Assembly: GCA_949592205.1 (NCBI GenBank)
Contig: CATIUR010000004.1
Span: 94,572,337-94,636,336 of the forward strand
Direction of reading: 5' to 3'
Length of the DNA stretch: 64,000 nt
Source of the DNA: Helichrysum umbraculigerum
Lineage: Eukaryota; Streptophyta; Magnoliopsida; Asterales; Asteraceae
Made by a program: the position numbers and the translations under genes
Shown here: positions 11,639 to 23,191 of the stretch, one piece after another
Layout of the letters: the number at the start of each line of letters is the position of its first letter
Position numbering within the stretch: position 1 is the stretch's first letter
The notes under the pieces: model-generated
Database searches by the model: none
Seen by the model: only the letters and a program-made list of their open reading frames with translations
Told to the model about the DNA's origin: nothing

Positions 11639-13528
11639 AATGGTATCGCAACCGCTCACGGTTTTTGGAAGTTTGGTGATAAAATCCATAGTGATCTGCT
11701 CCCATTTCCATTGGGGGATGTCCGGTTGTTGCAGTAAACCGGAGGGTTTCTGATATTCAACCTTGACTTTTGAACACGTGAGGCACTTGCTGACGTATGT
11801 AGCGATTTCAGCTTTCATGTTTGGCCACCAGTAAAATTCTCTGATGCCATGATACATCTTGTAAGATCCAAGATGTATAGATTATTTGGATTTGTGAGCT
11901 TCGTCCATTACCAAGTCTCGGAGATTCCCGAAACATGGTAACCAGATTCGGTTTGAGAAATATTTAACCCCATTGGGTTTGGTTTCGAATTGTTTCTCCA
12001 TGTTTCGCAAGGCCTCGTTTTTGATATTTTCAGGTTTCAAGGCTTCGATTTGAGCGGTAAGTATTTGAATGATGAGATCATTGTGAATGGTAATGCTGAG
12101 GGCTCGGCTTCGAAGAGGTTTCGGACGTTCCTTTCGGCTGAGGGCATCGGCAACAACGTTAGCCTTACCCGGATGGTATTTGATCTCACAATCATAATCG
12201 GTAAGCAACTCGACCCACCGACGTTGCCTCATGTTGAGGTCCTTTTGGTCGAATATATGCTGAAGACTTTTGTGGTCGGTGAAGATTGTGCACTTAGTGC
12301 CATAGAGATAGTGTCTCCAGATCTTGAGAGCAAAAACGACAGCTCCCAATTCGAGGTCATGTGTGGTGTAGTTCTTTTCATGGATTTTCATATGTCGAGA
12401 GGCGTAGGCAATGACCTTGTCTCGTTGCATGGGCACGCAGCCGAGACCTTGGTGTGAAGCATCGCAGTATACTACGAAGTCATCATTGCCTTCGGGTAAG
12501 GATAGGATAGGGGCACTACAAAGCTTTTGTTTCAACAATTGGAATGCTAACTCTTGTTTGTCAGTCCAATCGAACTTCTTTTCTTTCGGAGTCAGTGTCG
12601 TGAGTGGTTGGGCTATTTTCGAGAAGTTTTCAATGAAGCGCCGATAGTACCCAGCAAGACCAAAGAATTGGCGTACTTCGGTCGGCGTAGTAGGTGCTTG
12701 CCAGCACTTGATAGCCTCGATTTTTGAAGGATCAACATGAATTCCTGGACTGTCAATCACGTGTCCAAGGAATTGTACAGTTTGCATCCAGAACTCACAC
12801 TTAGAGAATTTGGCATATAACTCTTCGTGCTTGAGTAGTTCTAGGATGGTTTTGAGATGCTGCGCGTGTTCTTGTTCGTCGTGCGAGTATATAATAATGT
12901 CATCAATGAAGACAATGACAAACTTGTCGAGATATGGTTTACACACTCGGTTCATAAGGTCCATGAATATAGCCGGTGCGTTTGTCAAACCAAATGGCAT
13001 CACTTGAAACTCGTAGTGCCCGTAACGAGTTCGGAAAGCAGTTTTTGGAATATCAATGTCGCGAACTCGCAATTGATGATAACCCGACCTTAAATCAATT
13101 TTTGAGGAATAAATTGATCCTTGAAGTTGGTCGAACAAGTCATCAATGCGGGGAAGTGGATAACGTTTCTTGACAGTTAACTTGTTCAGTTCCCTGTAAT
13201 CGATGCACATGCGGAAAGAACTGCCTTTCTTTTTAACAAACAGGACCGGAGCTCCCCAAGGCGAAGAACTCAGTCTAATGAATCCTTCATCCAGGAGTTC
13301 CTGTAACTGAGTAGACAACTCCTAAAGTTCGGAAGGGGCTAGTCGGTACGGTGCTCGTGCCACGGGTGCTGCTCCGGGCACAAGATCGATAGAGAACTTG
13401 ACTTGTCTTGGTGGCGGAAGACCAGGCACGTCTTCAGGAAAGACTTCTGGAAAGTCTCCAACGATTGGCACATCCTCAAGTCGCTTCTCCTCCGAATTTT
13501 TCTCCATGACCTGTGCGAGGATTGCCTA
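11636..13528 (-). pseudogene. A2 reverse transcriptase, RNase H and integrase N-terminus, nonsense-broken
   Basis: Open stretches 13318-11882 and 11857-11636 encode RT (CIDYRELNKLT, DLRSGYHQL, PFGLTNAP, FIDDIIIYS), RNase H (VYCDASHQGLGCV, TDHKSLQ, ADALSRK) and the HHCC integrase start (MYHGIREFYWWPNMK, CLTCSKVK). The frame never shifts. It is cut at 11882-11884 (TAT to TAA by comparison with A1), 13322-13324 (CAG to TAG, A1 keeps CAG) and 13526-13528 (CAG to TAG, A1 keeps CAG). All catalytic motifs of RT and RNase H look intact. Confidence 0.92.
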
Positions 13529-15055
13529 ATAACCCTTTCTCAAATACTTACGGGTTTTCATGCAGGAAATGATATTTAATCTCGTCCCACCGGTCTCCCC
13601 TTGTATGACTAGAGTACTACCGGAGGCGAGGGGTATGCGGACAGTTTTATCGAAACAGATGATCTCGGCACGATGCTTGGATAGCCAATCCATGCCGATG
13701 ATGATGTCAAAACTTCCGATATCGACAGGTATGAGATCAATGGAAAACAATTCGTCGGCTAGGATTAAAGTGCAATTTTATATCACACTATCAGTTTCAA
13801 TGAACTTGCCGTTAGCTAACTCTACGATGAACTTAGCATCTAACGCAACAGGCGTGATGTCAAGTAGTGGACAGAATTCATCAGATATAAAACTTCTATC
13901 AGCACCAGTATTAAATAGAACAGAGGCAGTTAAGTTGTTGAGGAGGAACGCACCCGAGACCACATTCGGGTCTTGACGGGCTTCCCCTGAGTTCAGAACA
14001 AAGGCTCTACTTTTAGCAGTGTTGTTGTTGTTGCCCTTGTTTTTCATTTTCGGGCAGTCGTTCCTGAAATGCCCAGTGTTGCCACACTCAAAGCAGGCTT
14101 TGGGTTGACTGGTGTTGGTGCTGGTATTGGCAGTGGTAGACCTGCAGTCTTTGGCCATAAGCCCATAACGCTGACAATTCGTGCATGGAGTACCACAAGG
14201 ACCATCATGATGTCTGCGGCACTTAGAACAGAAGGGCTTGTTCCCAGTGTAGCCCTTTTTGGGTTCAGACCCATAAGAGTAGGCCTTAATGGTGTCAGGC
14301 TTCTTGGATGATTGGGAGTTGTTGTTGTTTCCAGACCATTTGCGCTTATTATCCCCAGACTGGTTTGAGTTGTTGTTGGCAGCAGGTGTTCCTCGGCGAA
14401 CCACTTGTGCCATGAGATTGTGTGCCATACGAACGACACCTTGAATGGTCGTGGAGTTAGAAGCAGTGACCATACCCTGAATGCGTAGGGGAAGTCCCCA
14501 GATGTAACGTTCGATCCGCTTATATTCTGGATCAACTAAGGATGGGCACAGCAGTGCCAGCTGATTAAATCGGGTGGTATAACCGGCAATATCATTGCCT
14601 TGTGTGGTGAGGTGCCAGAACTCGTGTTCTAGTTGTTGAATCTTATCTCTTGGACATTACTCGTCCTTTATCATCTTCTTCATTTCTTCCCAGGGAGTCA
14701 GATAAGCATTGTCAATGCCCACAGTTTGAGCATAGGTGTTCCACCATGTCAGAGCACCATCCATGAAGGTGCAGGTGGAGTACTTGACTTTGCAGTCTTC
14801 CTGACAGTTACAGATCCGGAAGACCGACTCCATTTTCTCCATCCAGCGCAATAAACCAATAGCACCCTCGGTGCCTTTGAAGTTCAGTGGTTTGCAGTTC
14901 AAAAAGTCCTTGTATGAGCAGGATTTTAGTGGAGGGGTGTTGTTCAGTGTTTCACCGATCTCAGATCGTTACTGTCGGGCAGCTAGAGCATCAGCTACCC
15001 CTTGGGCAACAAGTCGGTCAACATCAGCTTGATTAAACGTACGTCTCGGAGACAT
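13529..15055 (-). pseudogene. A2 gag and protease, nonsense-broken, catalytic Asp lost
   Basis: The start codon is at 15055 (MSPRRTFNQADVDRLVAQG), followed by the retrotransposon gag domain (LNCKPLNFKGTEGAIGLLRWMEKMESV, ALTWWN, YIWGLPLRIQGMV), two CCHC knuckles (CTNCQRYGLMAKDC, with His changed to Leu or shifted, and CFECGNTGHFRNDC) and protease. The protease reads LFNTGADRSFIS where A1 has LFDTGADRSFIS, so the catalytic Asp is Asn. In-frame stops lie at 14969-14971, 14657-14659 and 13778-13780. There is no frameshift. Confidence 0.9.
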
Positions 15056-15315
15056 AATGTTGAACACAAAGGAAATAGATAAATGAGATGTTTGTACAAA
15101 GTCATGATATATCACATATGTATATATATTGAGGTAATATACAACAACACGAAGTGATAATCATATTTCATTAGATAATAAGATTAGATTACAAGGCACG
15201 AGTTTTCAAAAGATTACAAAAGATGAGGATTACAAAAGATGCCAGAAATTGTTACATCCGGTTGATTTACATGGGTTTACATAGATAGCTATTAGGTTAC
15301 AAGATAGATACTACA

Positions 15316-16005
15316 CTACTCTTGACGTAGGTTTAGCTGTGGCAATAGGGAAGTAAGGTGGTCAACTGATTCAGCAAGTCTGCTGACCATTCTGAGAGCA
15401 TCCTCGGTTTCCCTCAAGCGTGTCTCGCATTGATTCAACCTGGACTGTAAAACGGAGATTTCATTTCGGTTATTGATTACTTGATTATGAATAATCTCCA
15501 TGGTTTCTGTGGTTTCCTCCAATTGGTCGTGTGTACGACTGATAGTCTCGGAAATATCTGCCTGGCCTATGTATAACTGTGCGATACCGTCTTGGGTTTG
15601 TTCCATCCAGTTAGAGCGAATATTACGTTATTCGATTTCCATGTCGTGTAGCCTGCTTTCATGACGGTGCACTCGAGCGGCTAACACAGGAACAGTGAGA
15701 TGTGTTGGTTCTTGGGTATAAGGGGAGAGATCCATGGCTGAGTATCTTTCAACATCAGCAGGGATTTCGATGTTTTCCTCGATTCTCCAGGTGGTAATAG
15801 CCGTAGGTAACCAGCTCCATTGGTGAGCAGTTGCTCGGTGACGATCTATAGCAGATACGTTTCTGGTGACGGCAGGATTGTGATATGGCCTAGCTCGGTG
15901 TGAGCTACCAGTGCGTCTAGCCACTAGTGGTTCTGAGCGGCTTCGACGTGAGTAGGCGAGAGATGATGAAGTACGTGAAGTTTGCCTAGATGATGAGAAT
16001 GCCAT
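15316..16005 (-). pseudogene. A2 leader ORF before gag (unknown, coiled-coil tail)
   Basis: A single 230-codon frame starts at 16005 (MAFSSSRQTSRTSSS) and ends at 15316, with one in-frame TAA at 15625-15627. The N-terminus is Ser/Arg-rich and basic. The C-terminal third (about residues 134-229) is rich in Glu, Gln, Leu and heptad-like spacing and probably forms a coiled coil. It lies between the primer site and gag in a different frame from gag. Most Tekay/Del elements are described with a single gag-pol frame, so an ORF here is unusual. I do not recognise the protein. It could be an extra gag exon or a separate leader protein. Confidence 0.6.
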
Positions 16006-16328
16006 TTCTGTGGCAAGAGCGTTTAGTAAGTATCATGAGGCCTATATATATATATATATATATCATATCATATAATATAGCCTAGTGTGTCTAGCACAAA
16101 CATGTATAGGTCCGGTTTCTCTCGTGGTCAGAGTCAACTAGTGTATTCCTGTTCAACATAACTGTTTCAAACCTTACATCATCTTCCCTTAATTGTACAT
16201 AGTTGATCAGGCTATGTTAAATTAAAGTCGTATGATGTAATTCCAGAACTAGTCATACATAATAAGGAAATACTGCCTAACGGTCATAGTCTAGGCCCAC
16301 TAATGCAACCTAGTTCACTATAACCTTA
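16006..16328 (-). other. A2 untranslated leader
   Basis: The stretch between primer site and leader ORF. It holds a short TA run (16042-16062) and AT-rich sequence, with no gene or clear motif. Confidence 0.6.
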
Positions 16329-16341
16329 GGCTCTGATACCA
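16329..16341 (-). other. A2 primer-binding site (initiator tRNA-Met)
   Basis: On the minus strand this reads TGGTATCAGAGCC, the classic plant initiator-Met site, three bases after the LTR end TACGACA. It fixes the right LTR start at 16345. Confidence 0.93.
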
Positions 16342-16344
16342 ATC

Positions 16345-17434
16345 TGTCGTACCCCCAAATTCGGGTTGCGGAAGAGAATCGGGTCGGGGCGCGACTAATC
16401 AATAATCAAAGCACATAAGATAAAGTGAACGACTCTATATGCGTCGTTACAAGTTACATTAATATAATGTAAAAGTTTTACAAGTTGTACTAATTACATT
16501 AGCTCGTGTTCCGATATGAGAGATTTAAAAGCATAAATAAATATACAAAATATAATAATGCAATGAAATCTCTGATGTTTGCATGCTGACTCGAGCTAAG
16601 CTAATCCTGGGAGGCAGACCTACTGATGCTGGGAACCTGAGAATACATGCTAAAAGGGTTAGCTAAAAGCTGGTGAGCTCACAGGTGGAATAACGAAACC
16701 ATAATGTATGAACTACAAGATTTACTGAGTAATGTTTGAAATAAATCAAATAAATATGTACATTACTGCCATGAGCCCATAATTCGAGCTTAACTGAGGG
16801 TGTCAGGATCACAATTAAGTGCCTGAGCGAGTTTGCCTCCTGCATGTGCCTAATCTACACACGTATGAACAAATGATAATGCGTCCGTTCGACCGCAGTC
16901 GTGGTAGCACGACTACCCCGGACGGGGATTGTTAATCCCATAAGGTACCATACACTAACATTCATGCTAAATCCATATTAACAAACTATGTGGTGGAGGA
17001 CTTCATGATTAGTGAAAACAACTCATGCAGTCAATATATCAAGTTTTGTACTTGTGTTCATATGTAAATAAAAACTGAGCATGTATCCTCACCCCGAGGT
17101 AAAAACAGTAAAAAGCGGGGCTAAGAGACTCACCTGAGTCTGATACGTTTACCAATTGGAAATAATGATGGTGCACAAAAATATGATGTCGTCCAAGCGA
17201 CTGTAACCTGCCGGGCATCCTAAACGCGCAAGGTTATGATAATGAGTAGGTATATCAAAAGATTACCTATGCTAGTTGTCCACTGAACTAGTTATGTCCA
17301 AGTAATTTGATTGTTTAGTTATTTATGTTTTTGAAAATATGAATGGCCCGTTGGTGAATTTTTGTAATAATAATTTCAAAGTATTATTATTATGTGCTTC
17401 GTTATTTTGTATATTTATAAAAGTTCATACGTAT
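16345..17434 (-). mobile_element. A2 right LTR (5' LTR), first segment
   Basis: It starts TGTCGTACCC and matches 4745-5834 almost base for base. It is interrupted at 17434 by element B after the target sequence CGTAT (17430-17434). The LTR resumes at 61811. Confidence 0.93.
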
Positions 17435-17967
17435 TGATGTGACCCAAAAAGTCATGTTTATAAGTACTTATTTCCGCACTTTTTGGACTATTTTTTGGTG
17501 AAAACTTTTCAAAACAATCATTTATCATCATAAATCACCAAGGTAGTCTAAATACGGGCGTTGCTACAAAAATCAGTAAAAGCATCCATTTTGCACGCAA
17601 ACCGAGGCAAAAAACTATCACCTTAAATATTCCATTCTTGATTATCCTATCAAAGTAGATCTTAATGCATATTTTATGATTCAATAGGAAAATCCAAGAT
17701 CGGTGGTGAAAGAATCAAGAGAAACGGGTGAAGAACGAAGAAGATGTGCAGTCTAGAAGCCCGCCGATCGTCATCCGGAACACGCAAAAGTCAAACACTT
17801 CCAAATTTGGCAAACTCATTGTCATTAGAAGCGTAATGGAAAAACGAAGCCAACGGCGCAAGAATCAAGCAAATCGGAGCCCAAACGAAGAAGATACGGA
17901 CGAACCAAGCAACCGAGAAACAAGCGGAGGCCAAACCAAGCACCAACCCCCCCTGCCAACCTAGGTA

Positions 17968-18040
17968 CCGTATACGGTACCCTAGGTGCCGTATACGGCC
18001 CTTGGGGTGCCGTATACGGCCCTTGGGGTGCCGTATACGG
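17968..18040. repeat. CCGTATACGG array, 4 copies at 21-bp spacing
   Basis: Palindromes lie at 17968, 17989, 18010 and 18031. There is one unit more than in the other two B LTR copies. Confidence 0.92.
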
Positions 18041-18153
18041 GGCCTGGTGGCTTGTGAGGTGCCGTTTGCCCCCTTGGTCCGGTACCCCCCGTATGCGCTT
18101 TGGTGCTTGTTCTTCATGCTTTGTGACTTGTACCAAGCTTCACCTCATTCTCC

Positions 18154-18161
18154 TATAAATA
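18154..18161 (+). promoter_or_regulatory. TATA box, B 5' LTR
   Basis: TATAAATA lies in the same context as at 6541 and 27912, just upstream of a CT-rich leader. Likely core promoter of element B. Confidence 0.65.
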
Positions 18162-19894
18162 CCAAGCCTCCTCATTTATTTCAAAGACACACCACACACC
18201 TTTCATTTCACATACTTCTCTTTCTCTCTCTAGAATTCTCTCTCTAGCACTACTCTTAGGAGTTAGAGGAGAATTGTTCTTGTAGTTAGTTCTCTCTCTA
18301 GTTTCTCTCTCTAGCACTACTCTTAGGAGTTAGAGGAGAACTAGAGAGATATAAGTTAGCGGTTAGAGCTAGAGGAAAGTTGTAATTGGGTAATCAAGCT
18401 GTAGCAAGGTTATTCAAGTCAGACTGTTGTAATCCTCAGTATTACTCTTCTAATCCGGTGATATTATCTTACTTTCTTACTGTTATAATGTTTACTTTGC
18501 ATATTATTTCAGTACGATTTATGATTGTTGCCATGCTGATTAGCTAGATTAATATGTGATTGTTGGAATGTAGATGTTAGGATTAGAGATGATGTTTAAT
18601 TAATATATCTTATATATGATTGGTAGTTGTTATGCTGCATACATGTTTAGACTTATCCTGGATGTAGACTTAATTAATCACCCTTTCCGGTCTCTCACGT
18701 GACTGTTGCCTTAGGATAGGATCTGATCAACCCTAACTACGAATACACATTTATCTCCTATTTGTATGAAACTGTGAGATCGCCATAACACGTCAGAATA
18801 CTTGGTATAGCATTGGAAATACCGCTGGTAGAGTACATATACGTGGAAGCCAAGGAAATGCCGGTGGCCTATCTCACCGTGGATTACCTGGAAGCAACAC
18901 TTCCAGACACGGGTCTAGGTCTGTTTAAGCCGTGAAAATGCTATAGTACACCGTTAAACTAACTCTGGTTATAAAGCTGTGTAAAGATATAATAGGTCTT
19001 TAAAACACCGTAGATATACCTAGGGTTAGAGTATTGTGGAAAATAAGGACACTATACACTGTACGCATACCTATGGATGAACGACCGATGGCAAAGGAGG
19101 GTCTAATCCATGACGGAAGTATTAAAAACTTAAACAGATAAAACATGAGTTAGGAAATGAAAGCAAGGATGCCGGCTGTGTTCCCAGATGCTTAAAACCC
19201 CTAAACTCTACTTAACCGATAGTTTAACTTATTCAGCATACAACAAGTATTACTCTGTTAAAATTGGATAGACATAGGTGTTAAGAAAAGTCAGTGTTGT
19301 GGACTGCCGCCTTATTCCTTAACCCCATTCAGAGGGTCGCTTGGTCTCCGAAAGAGACGGTGAGGTGGGTCTGAAGACAGTCCCATCTGACCAGAATCAT
19401 GATAGCCTAGGATTCAGTGACATATGCTTTAGGGTTACACCTAGACGTAGGGTCCTAGTGTTTACACCGACTATTTAGAAAATTCTTAACCAGAGTAATC
19501 ACCTATCATCAATATAATATCATCCCGAAACCCTAATCGTCGAAGTTTCAGCAATCACTCTCTACCTGCTGCTTATATTCTCGTTTACTTTCCTGCATTT
19601 CAATTTCTGTCTTTAGATTAGATTAGATAAAACCAAAACCCAAACCTACCTTGTTTTAAACCCATCCTATTGTCAAGTTATCTTTGGTAGGTTCCAATTC
19701 AATTCAATTCGTTCCGATTTTGGACGACACTCGAGTTATACTTGCCGCCTTACCCACAAGGTAGGTAGCTTGAATAGTTTGAGCCCAGCAAATATAAAAT
19801 TTTAAAACTTCAACCGTTCGCGCGTCTCGGTGACCGTCGGTGCAACGACCCGGATTCTAAAACCCTGCCGACCGCTGGGACCGCGACAAGTTTT

Positions 19895-19912
19895 TGGCGC
19901 CGCTGCCGGGGA
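19895..19912 (+). other. B primer-binding site (tRNA-Asp type)
   Basis: TGGCGCCGCTGCCGGGGA, six bases after the LTR end. It differs by one base from the tRNA-Asp-type site familiar from Athila-group elements. Confidence 0.85.
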
Positions 19913-20046
19913 TCGGTTTCGTCAAGAATTGAATTCTGCCTTAGATAATTAACTTTAGGAGATCCTTCTCTAAGATTATCATTACTTAGGAAGTTAATTG
20001 CTTTATTTTAGTTCTTAAACCCTAGAAAATACATATAAATTAGAAA

Positions 20047-21505
20047 ATGAAAAACCCTAATTCTCCTTCAAACCCCATCTCTCCTCTCAATCAAATGATG
20101 ACGGATGAGATGACGGCTTTGGTAGATGCGGAATTCTTTGACTGTCCAGAGTATGAGTCAAACTCCTCTGACGTTAGAGAGATCTGTGTTAACCTTGAAG
20201 TTGAGAACCCAAAAATATCGAGCTTAGACTTAGGTTTTGATGTGTCTCAGCAGAAGATTAGCTTCTGTTACTGTTGCTTTAAGTGGTCAACCCACACTTG
20301 ACCCTGAGATTCTGTCAATCTTGTCTAGGTATCCACACTATATTAGACCTGCTACTTTACCTGATGATGAACCATTTGGAATCGAAGTGTTCTTCTATCC
20401 ACCCATGCCTTGGATGGATTTGAATGAACGTCTTCATTGTTTAGATGAATACTTTGAGTACGATCTCCCAGATATTTTGCAAGCCCACCCCACTACACTT
20501 TATTCAAGTGTTGTTGAGGAAGAGTGTCTCCAATATCAGGTTGAGAATGAACTTAGGATAGAAACACCAACCCGATTAAACACTGAATCTAGGAATCATC
20601 TACCCTAATCAGATTCAGACCATCACTTAGGAAATTCTCAAAAGCCCAATAGGAGGATAGATATCCATGCCAACTTTCTGAAATATCTTAAGATATCTGA
20701 TTTTCCATTTACATTTGAGCAGAGAAAGACCTTTGTTGAGATTGATAGAATAATTAGACTTCTTTGTGCTAAATACAGTAGAAAAGACGAGCTATCGTTA
20801 AAATCAGAATTAGATCTTTTAATGGATTTACTTGCCAGCACCGATTATCCCTCTGATTCACAACCTAGGATTAATCGTTATGTTGCGTTCCTGATTGACG
20901 AGCTTGAATTTTGGATAGAAAGAAGCCCTATCAAATCTGACATGATTCTTGCAGATATTCCATTCTTTGTTGATCCTGCTACTTATTTAATTAATGAGCT
21001 TAGAGCTATTTTTCCCGAATCAACTGAGGAAGCTATGGACGCTGCTTTCTTTGCAAAAAGGAAACAGATCCATATCCAGCTAATCCAGTTATTCCAAAAA
21101 ACCAAATTCCCGTTTACTAACCAACAGAAGATTTATATCGAAGAACTTTCGCAAGCAGTTTATACTACTTACGGAAATCCCGATTCTTCTGAGGAAACGG
21201 AATTTGTGGATTTACTTTCAAAACTGCTCTATGATCTGTCTTATCTAGATACAGGATTTAGGGATGGCATTTCAAACCAGAAAAAGGTGAAACGGGAATT
21301 AATTCGTTTTGTCGATGCATTGTTACAACTCAGTCAGGAAGAACGAGAATTCTTAACAGAATTTGAACGGTATTTCATAAATCCTGCTGATTTAGTTTAC
21401 TATGTCATCCGAGCTCTCCGAGGTACGTTTATTTCCCGCTATACCTTGTCTCTATCCAAAGCATCAACTGTACCCAACAGTGTCATCTCGGACACTATCC
21501 GGTAA
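20047..21505 (+). pseudogene. B first ORF, unknown protein, frameshifted
   Basis: It begins at 20047 (MKNPNSPSNPISPLNQ). The frame changes between about 20237 and 20301, then stays open to 21505 except for one TAA at 20606-20608. Together it would cover about 485 codons. It is acidic and rich in Leu, Phe and Tyr, with no zinc knuckle, protease or polymerase motif. It occupies the gag position, but I cannot match it to Athila gag. It may be a diverged gag or a lineage-specific protein. Confidence 0.5.
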
Positions 21506-23191
21506 AGCAGTAAGTCTGATATGGACGAGCTTTCGTCTTTAACAAAGCGCTCTTGGGAGGCATCCCAAGCCTATCTAGGTTAATTAATATTAGTTAGTAT
21601 TAAATTTAGTTTAAATTAATTATTCGTTTCAAAGTTTTCGTTTAAAAATCAAGAAAACGTCCTTTAAACTTTAAACTCGCGCAGTTTGCGTAAGTTCAAA
21701 CTTTTCAAAAAAATTTAACAAAGTTTTAATTTTAAAATTTTGGTAAATTAATTATGACTTGTTCTAAAGTTTAAAGCACACAAAAATATCGTTTCGTTTT
21801 TAATAAACTCGTTTCAGTTTAAACGCAAAGAATTTTTCGCGCGCAATTTTAAACACAATTTCAATTCGCGAAAACTTTTTATAAAGATTCGTATTTACTT
21901 TTGGTTACTTTATTAAAAATCTTAAAACCTTTCGAAAACCAATCGTACGTATCGTATCTTTCGCGTTATAAATCGAGACATATTTAAACCAAGAGGAAGG
22001 GATTCACTAACAAACAAAAAGTCAAAAAGTAAAAAAAAATTCTCTCCTCCTTCTTCCCCAAAACCCACGGCTCCCCCATCACCATCACCAAACCCTCATT
22101 TTTCCACCATTTTTGATGATTTAAAGCTTCAAGTTCTTCATTTTATCATCTCTCTTGCATACATAACATCATTTCATCACTTGTAAGGTAATTCCTAACT
22201 CAAATCTTTAAATTTCATTAACTTTTAAAAAGTTAGGGTTTCAACTTTTGATCTATGAAATCCATGGTGAAAACTTGTGTTTTATGGTTCAAAAGTGTTC
22301 TTGCATAGTTGCTTAACATGATAACATGCTTGATTGAGTAGATTACTTGATAATTTGTTACTTTGATCTTCAAGTGTTGACTTTAAGTTGTCAAAATTGC
22401 TAGAATTGTTGACTTTTGATAACTAGTAGTTTGTTTTGACTTGTTTTGATTAATTCATGCTTAGTATGATTTGATAAACATGTTTACATGATTGCTAGTT
22501 TATTTTGAATGATCTCTAGGATTATTGAAAGTTAAAGTAAGCACGTTGTGATTAAAAATTAACTAAGTATCATACTTTATTTTAAATATTCAATTTTTAA
22601 ATGGTACTTGAGTTAATTAAATCATGGCAAGTTTCTTAGATTTTCAATAAATCATTAGTTAGCTTTTGGTCCTTGAATATTTTAATTATTCACCACCTTA
22701 ATTAATAAAGTGTTGAATATTTTTAAATATGACCATCACACGTAAGCTACCGTCATTCATTTATCAAAATCTTTAAATCTCGCAAAATTAACCGAATAAG
22801 TTAACACGTGTCTTTAACCATATGGTATTTGCATAAATAAATTAGTTTATGCTCTTTTTGGTTTACTTGATATATTTGAGGTAATTACATGGTTAAGCTC
22901 ACTTAGATTAAGTTGCCATAAATGAAAGTAAAAATATTTGCTAGTTGCTTGAAATGATGAGTTTACTTAGATTAAACACTAGTATTATTGTTGCTTTAAT
23001 ACCCTTGGAATAGGTTAGATACTTATGGTTGCGAAAATTGCGGATTGAGGATTGGTTAGGCTTAGGTTTAGTTTAAAATAAATTGCGGATTTATTCATAT
23101 TTTAAAGCCTACATATCCAATTTCTGTTTAAAATTTGGAAATGAACTTAGCAATTTGTTATTACTTATGCATCTCATTTCCTTGTCAATAG
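21506..23191 (+). other. B intergenic region: possible internal promoter, 5' UTR and intron
   Basis: There is no coding frame. It is AT-rich, with a TATA-like TTATAAAT at 21966-21973, then a CT- and CA-rich plant-UTR-like stretch (22035-22195). A good donor (AAG then GTAATT, GT at 22198) and an acceptor (TTGTCAATAG ending 23191) would define a 994-nt intron ending exactly at the ATG of the next ORF. Promoter assignment is inference. Confidence 0.45.

Larger units (their letters stand above)
17435..19888 (+). mobile_element. B 5' LTR
   Basis: It runs from TGATGTGACC to GGGACCGCGACA. It differs from the split 3' LTR at roughly 45 positions by eye plus a 21-bp repeat unit (about 1.8%). Two CT-rich repeats around TCTCTCTCTAG follow the TATA box. 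The open frames at 17728-18247 lie in LTR DNA and are not considered genes. Confidence 0.93.

Noticed and set aside
1..16344. A1 and A2 as a tandem LTR-internal-LTR-internal-LTR array
   Set aside because: There is no primer site before 4745, and the LTR at 1-604 is far more diverged from the A2 LTR than 4745-5834 is. Insertion of A2 into A1 explains this better.
17728..18247. ORFs in B LTRs (also 6128-6634 and 27571-27894)
   Set aside because: They lie over the promoter region of an LTR, change length between copies because of the 21-bp unit and poly-C run, and lack recognisable domains.
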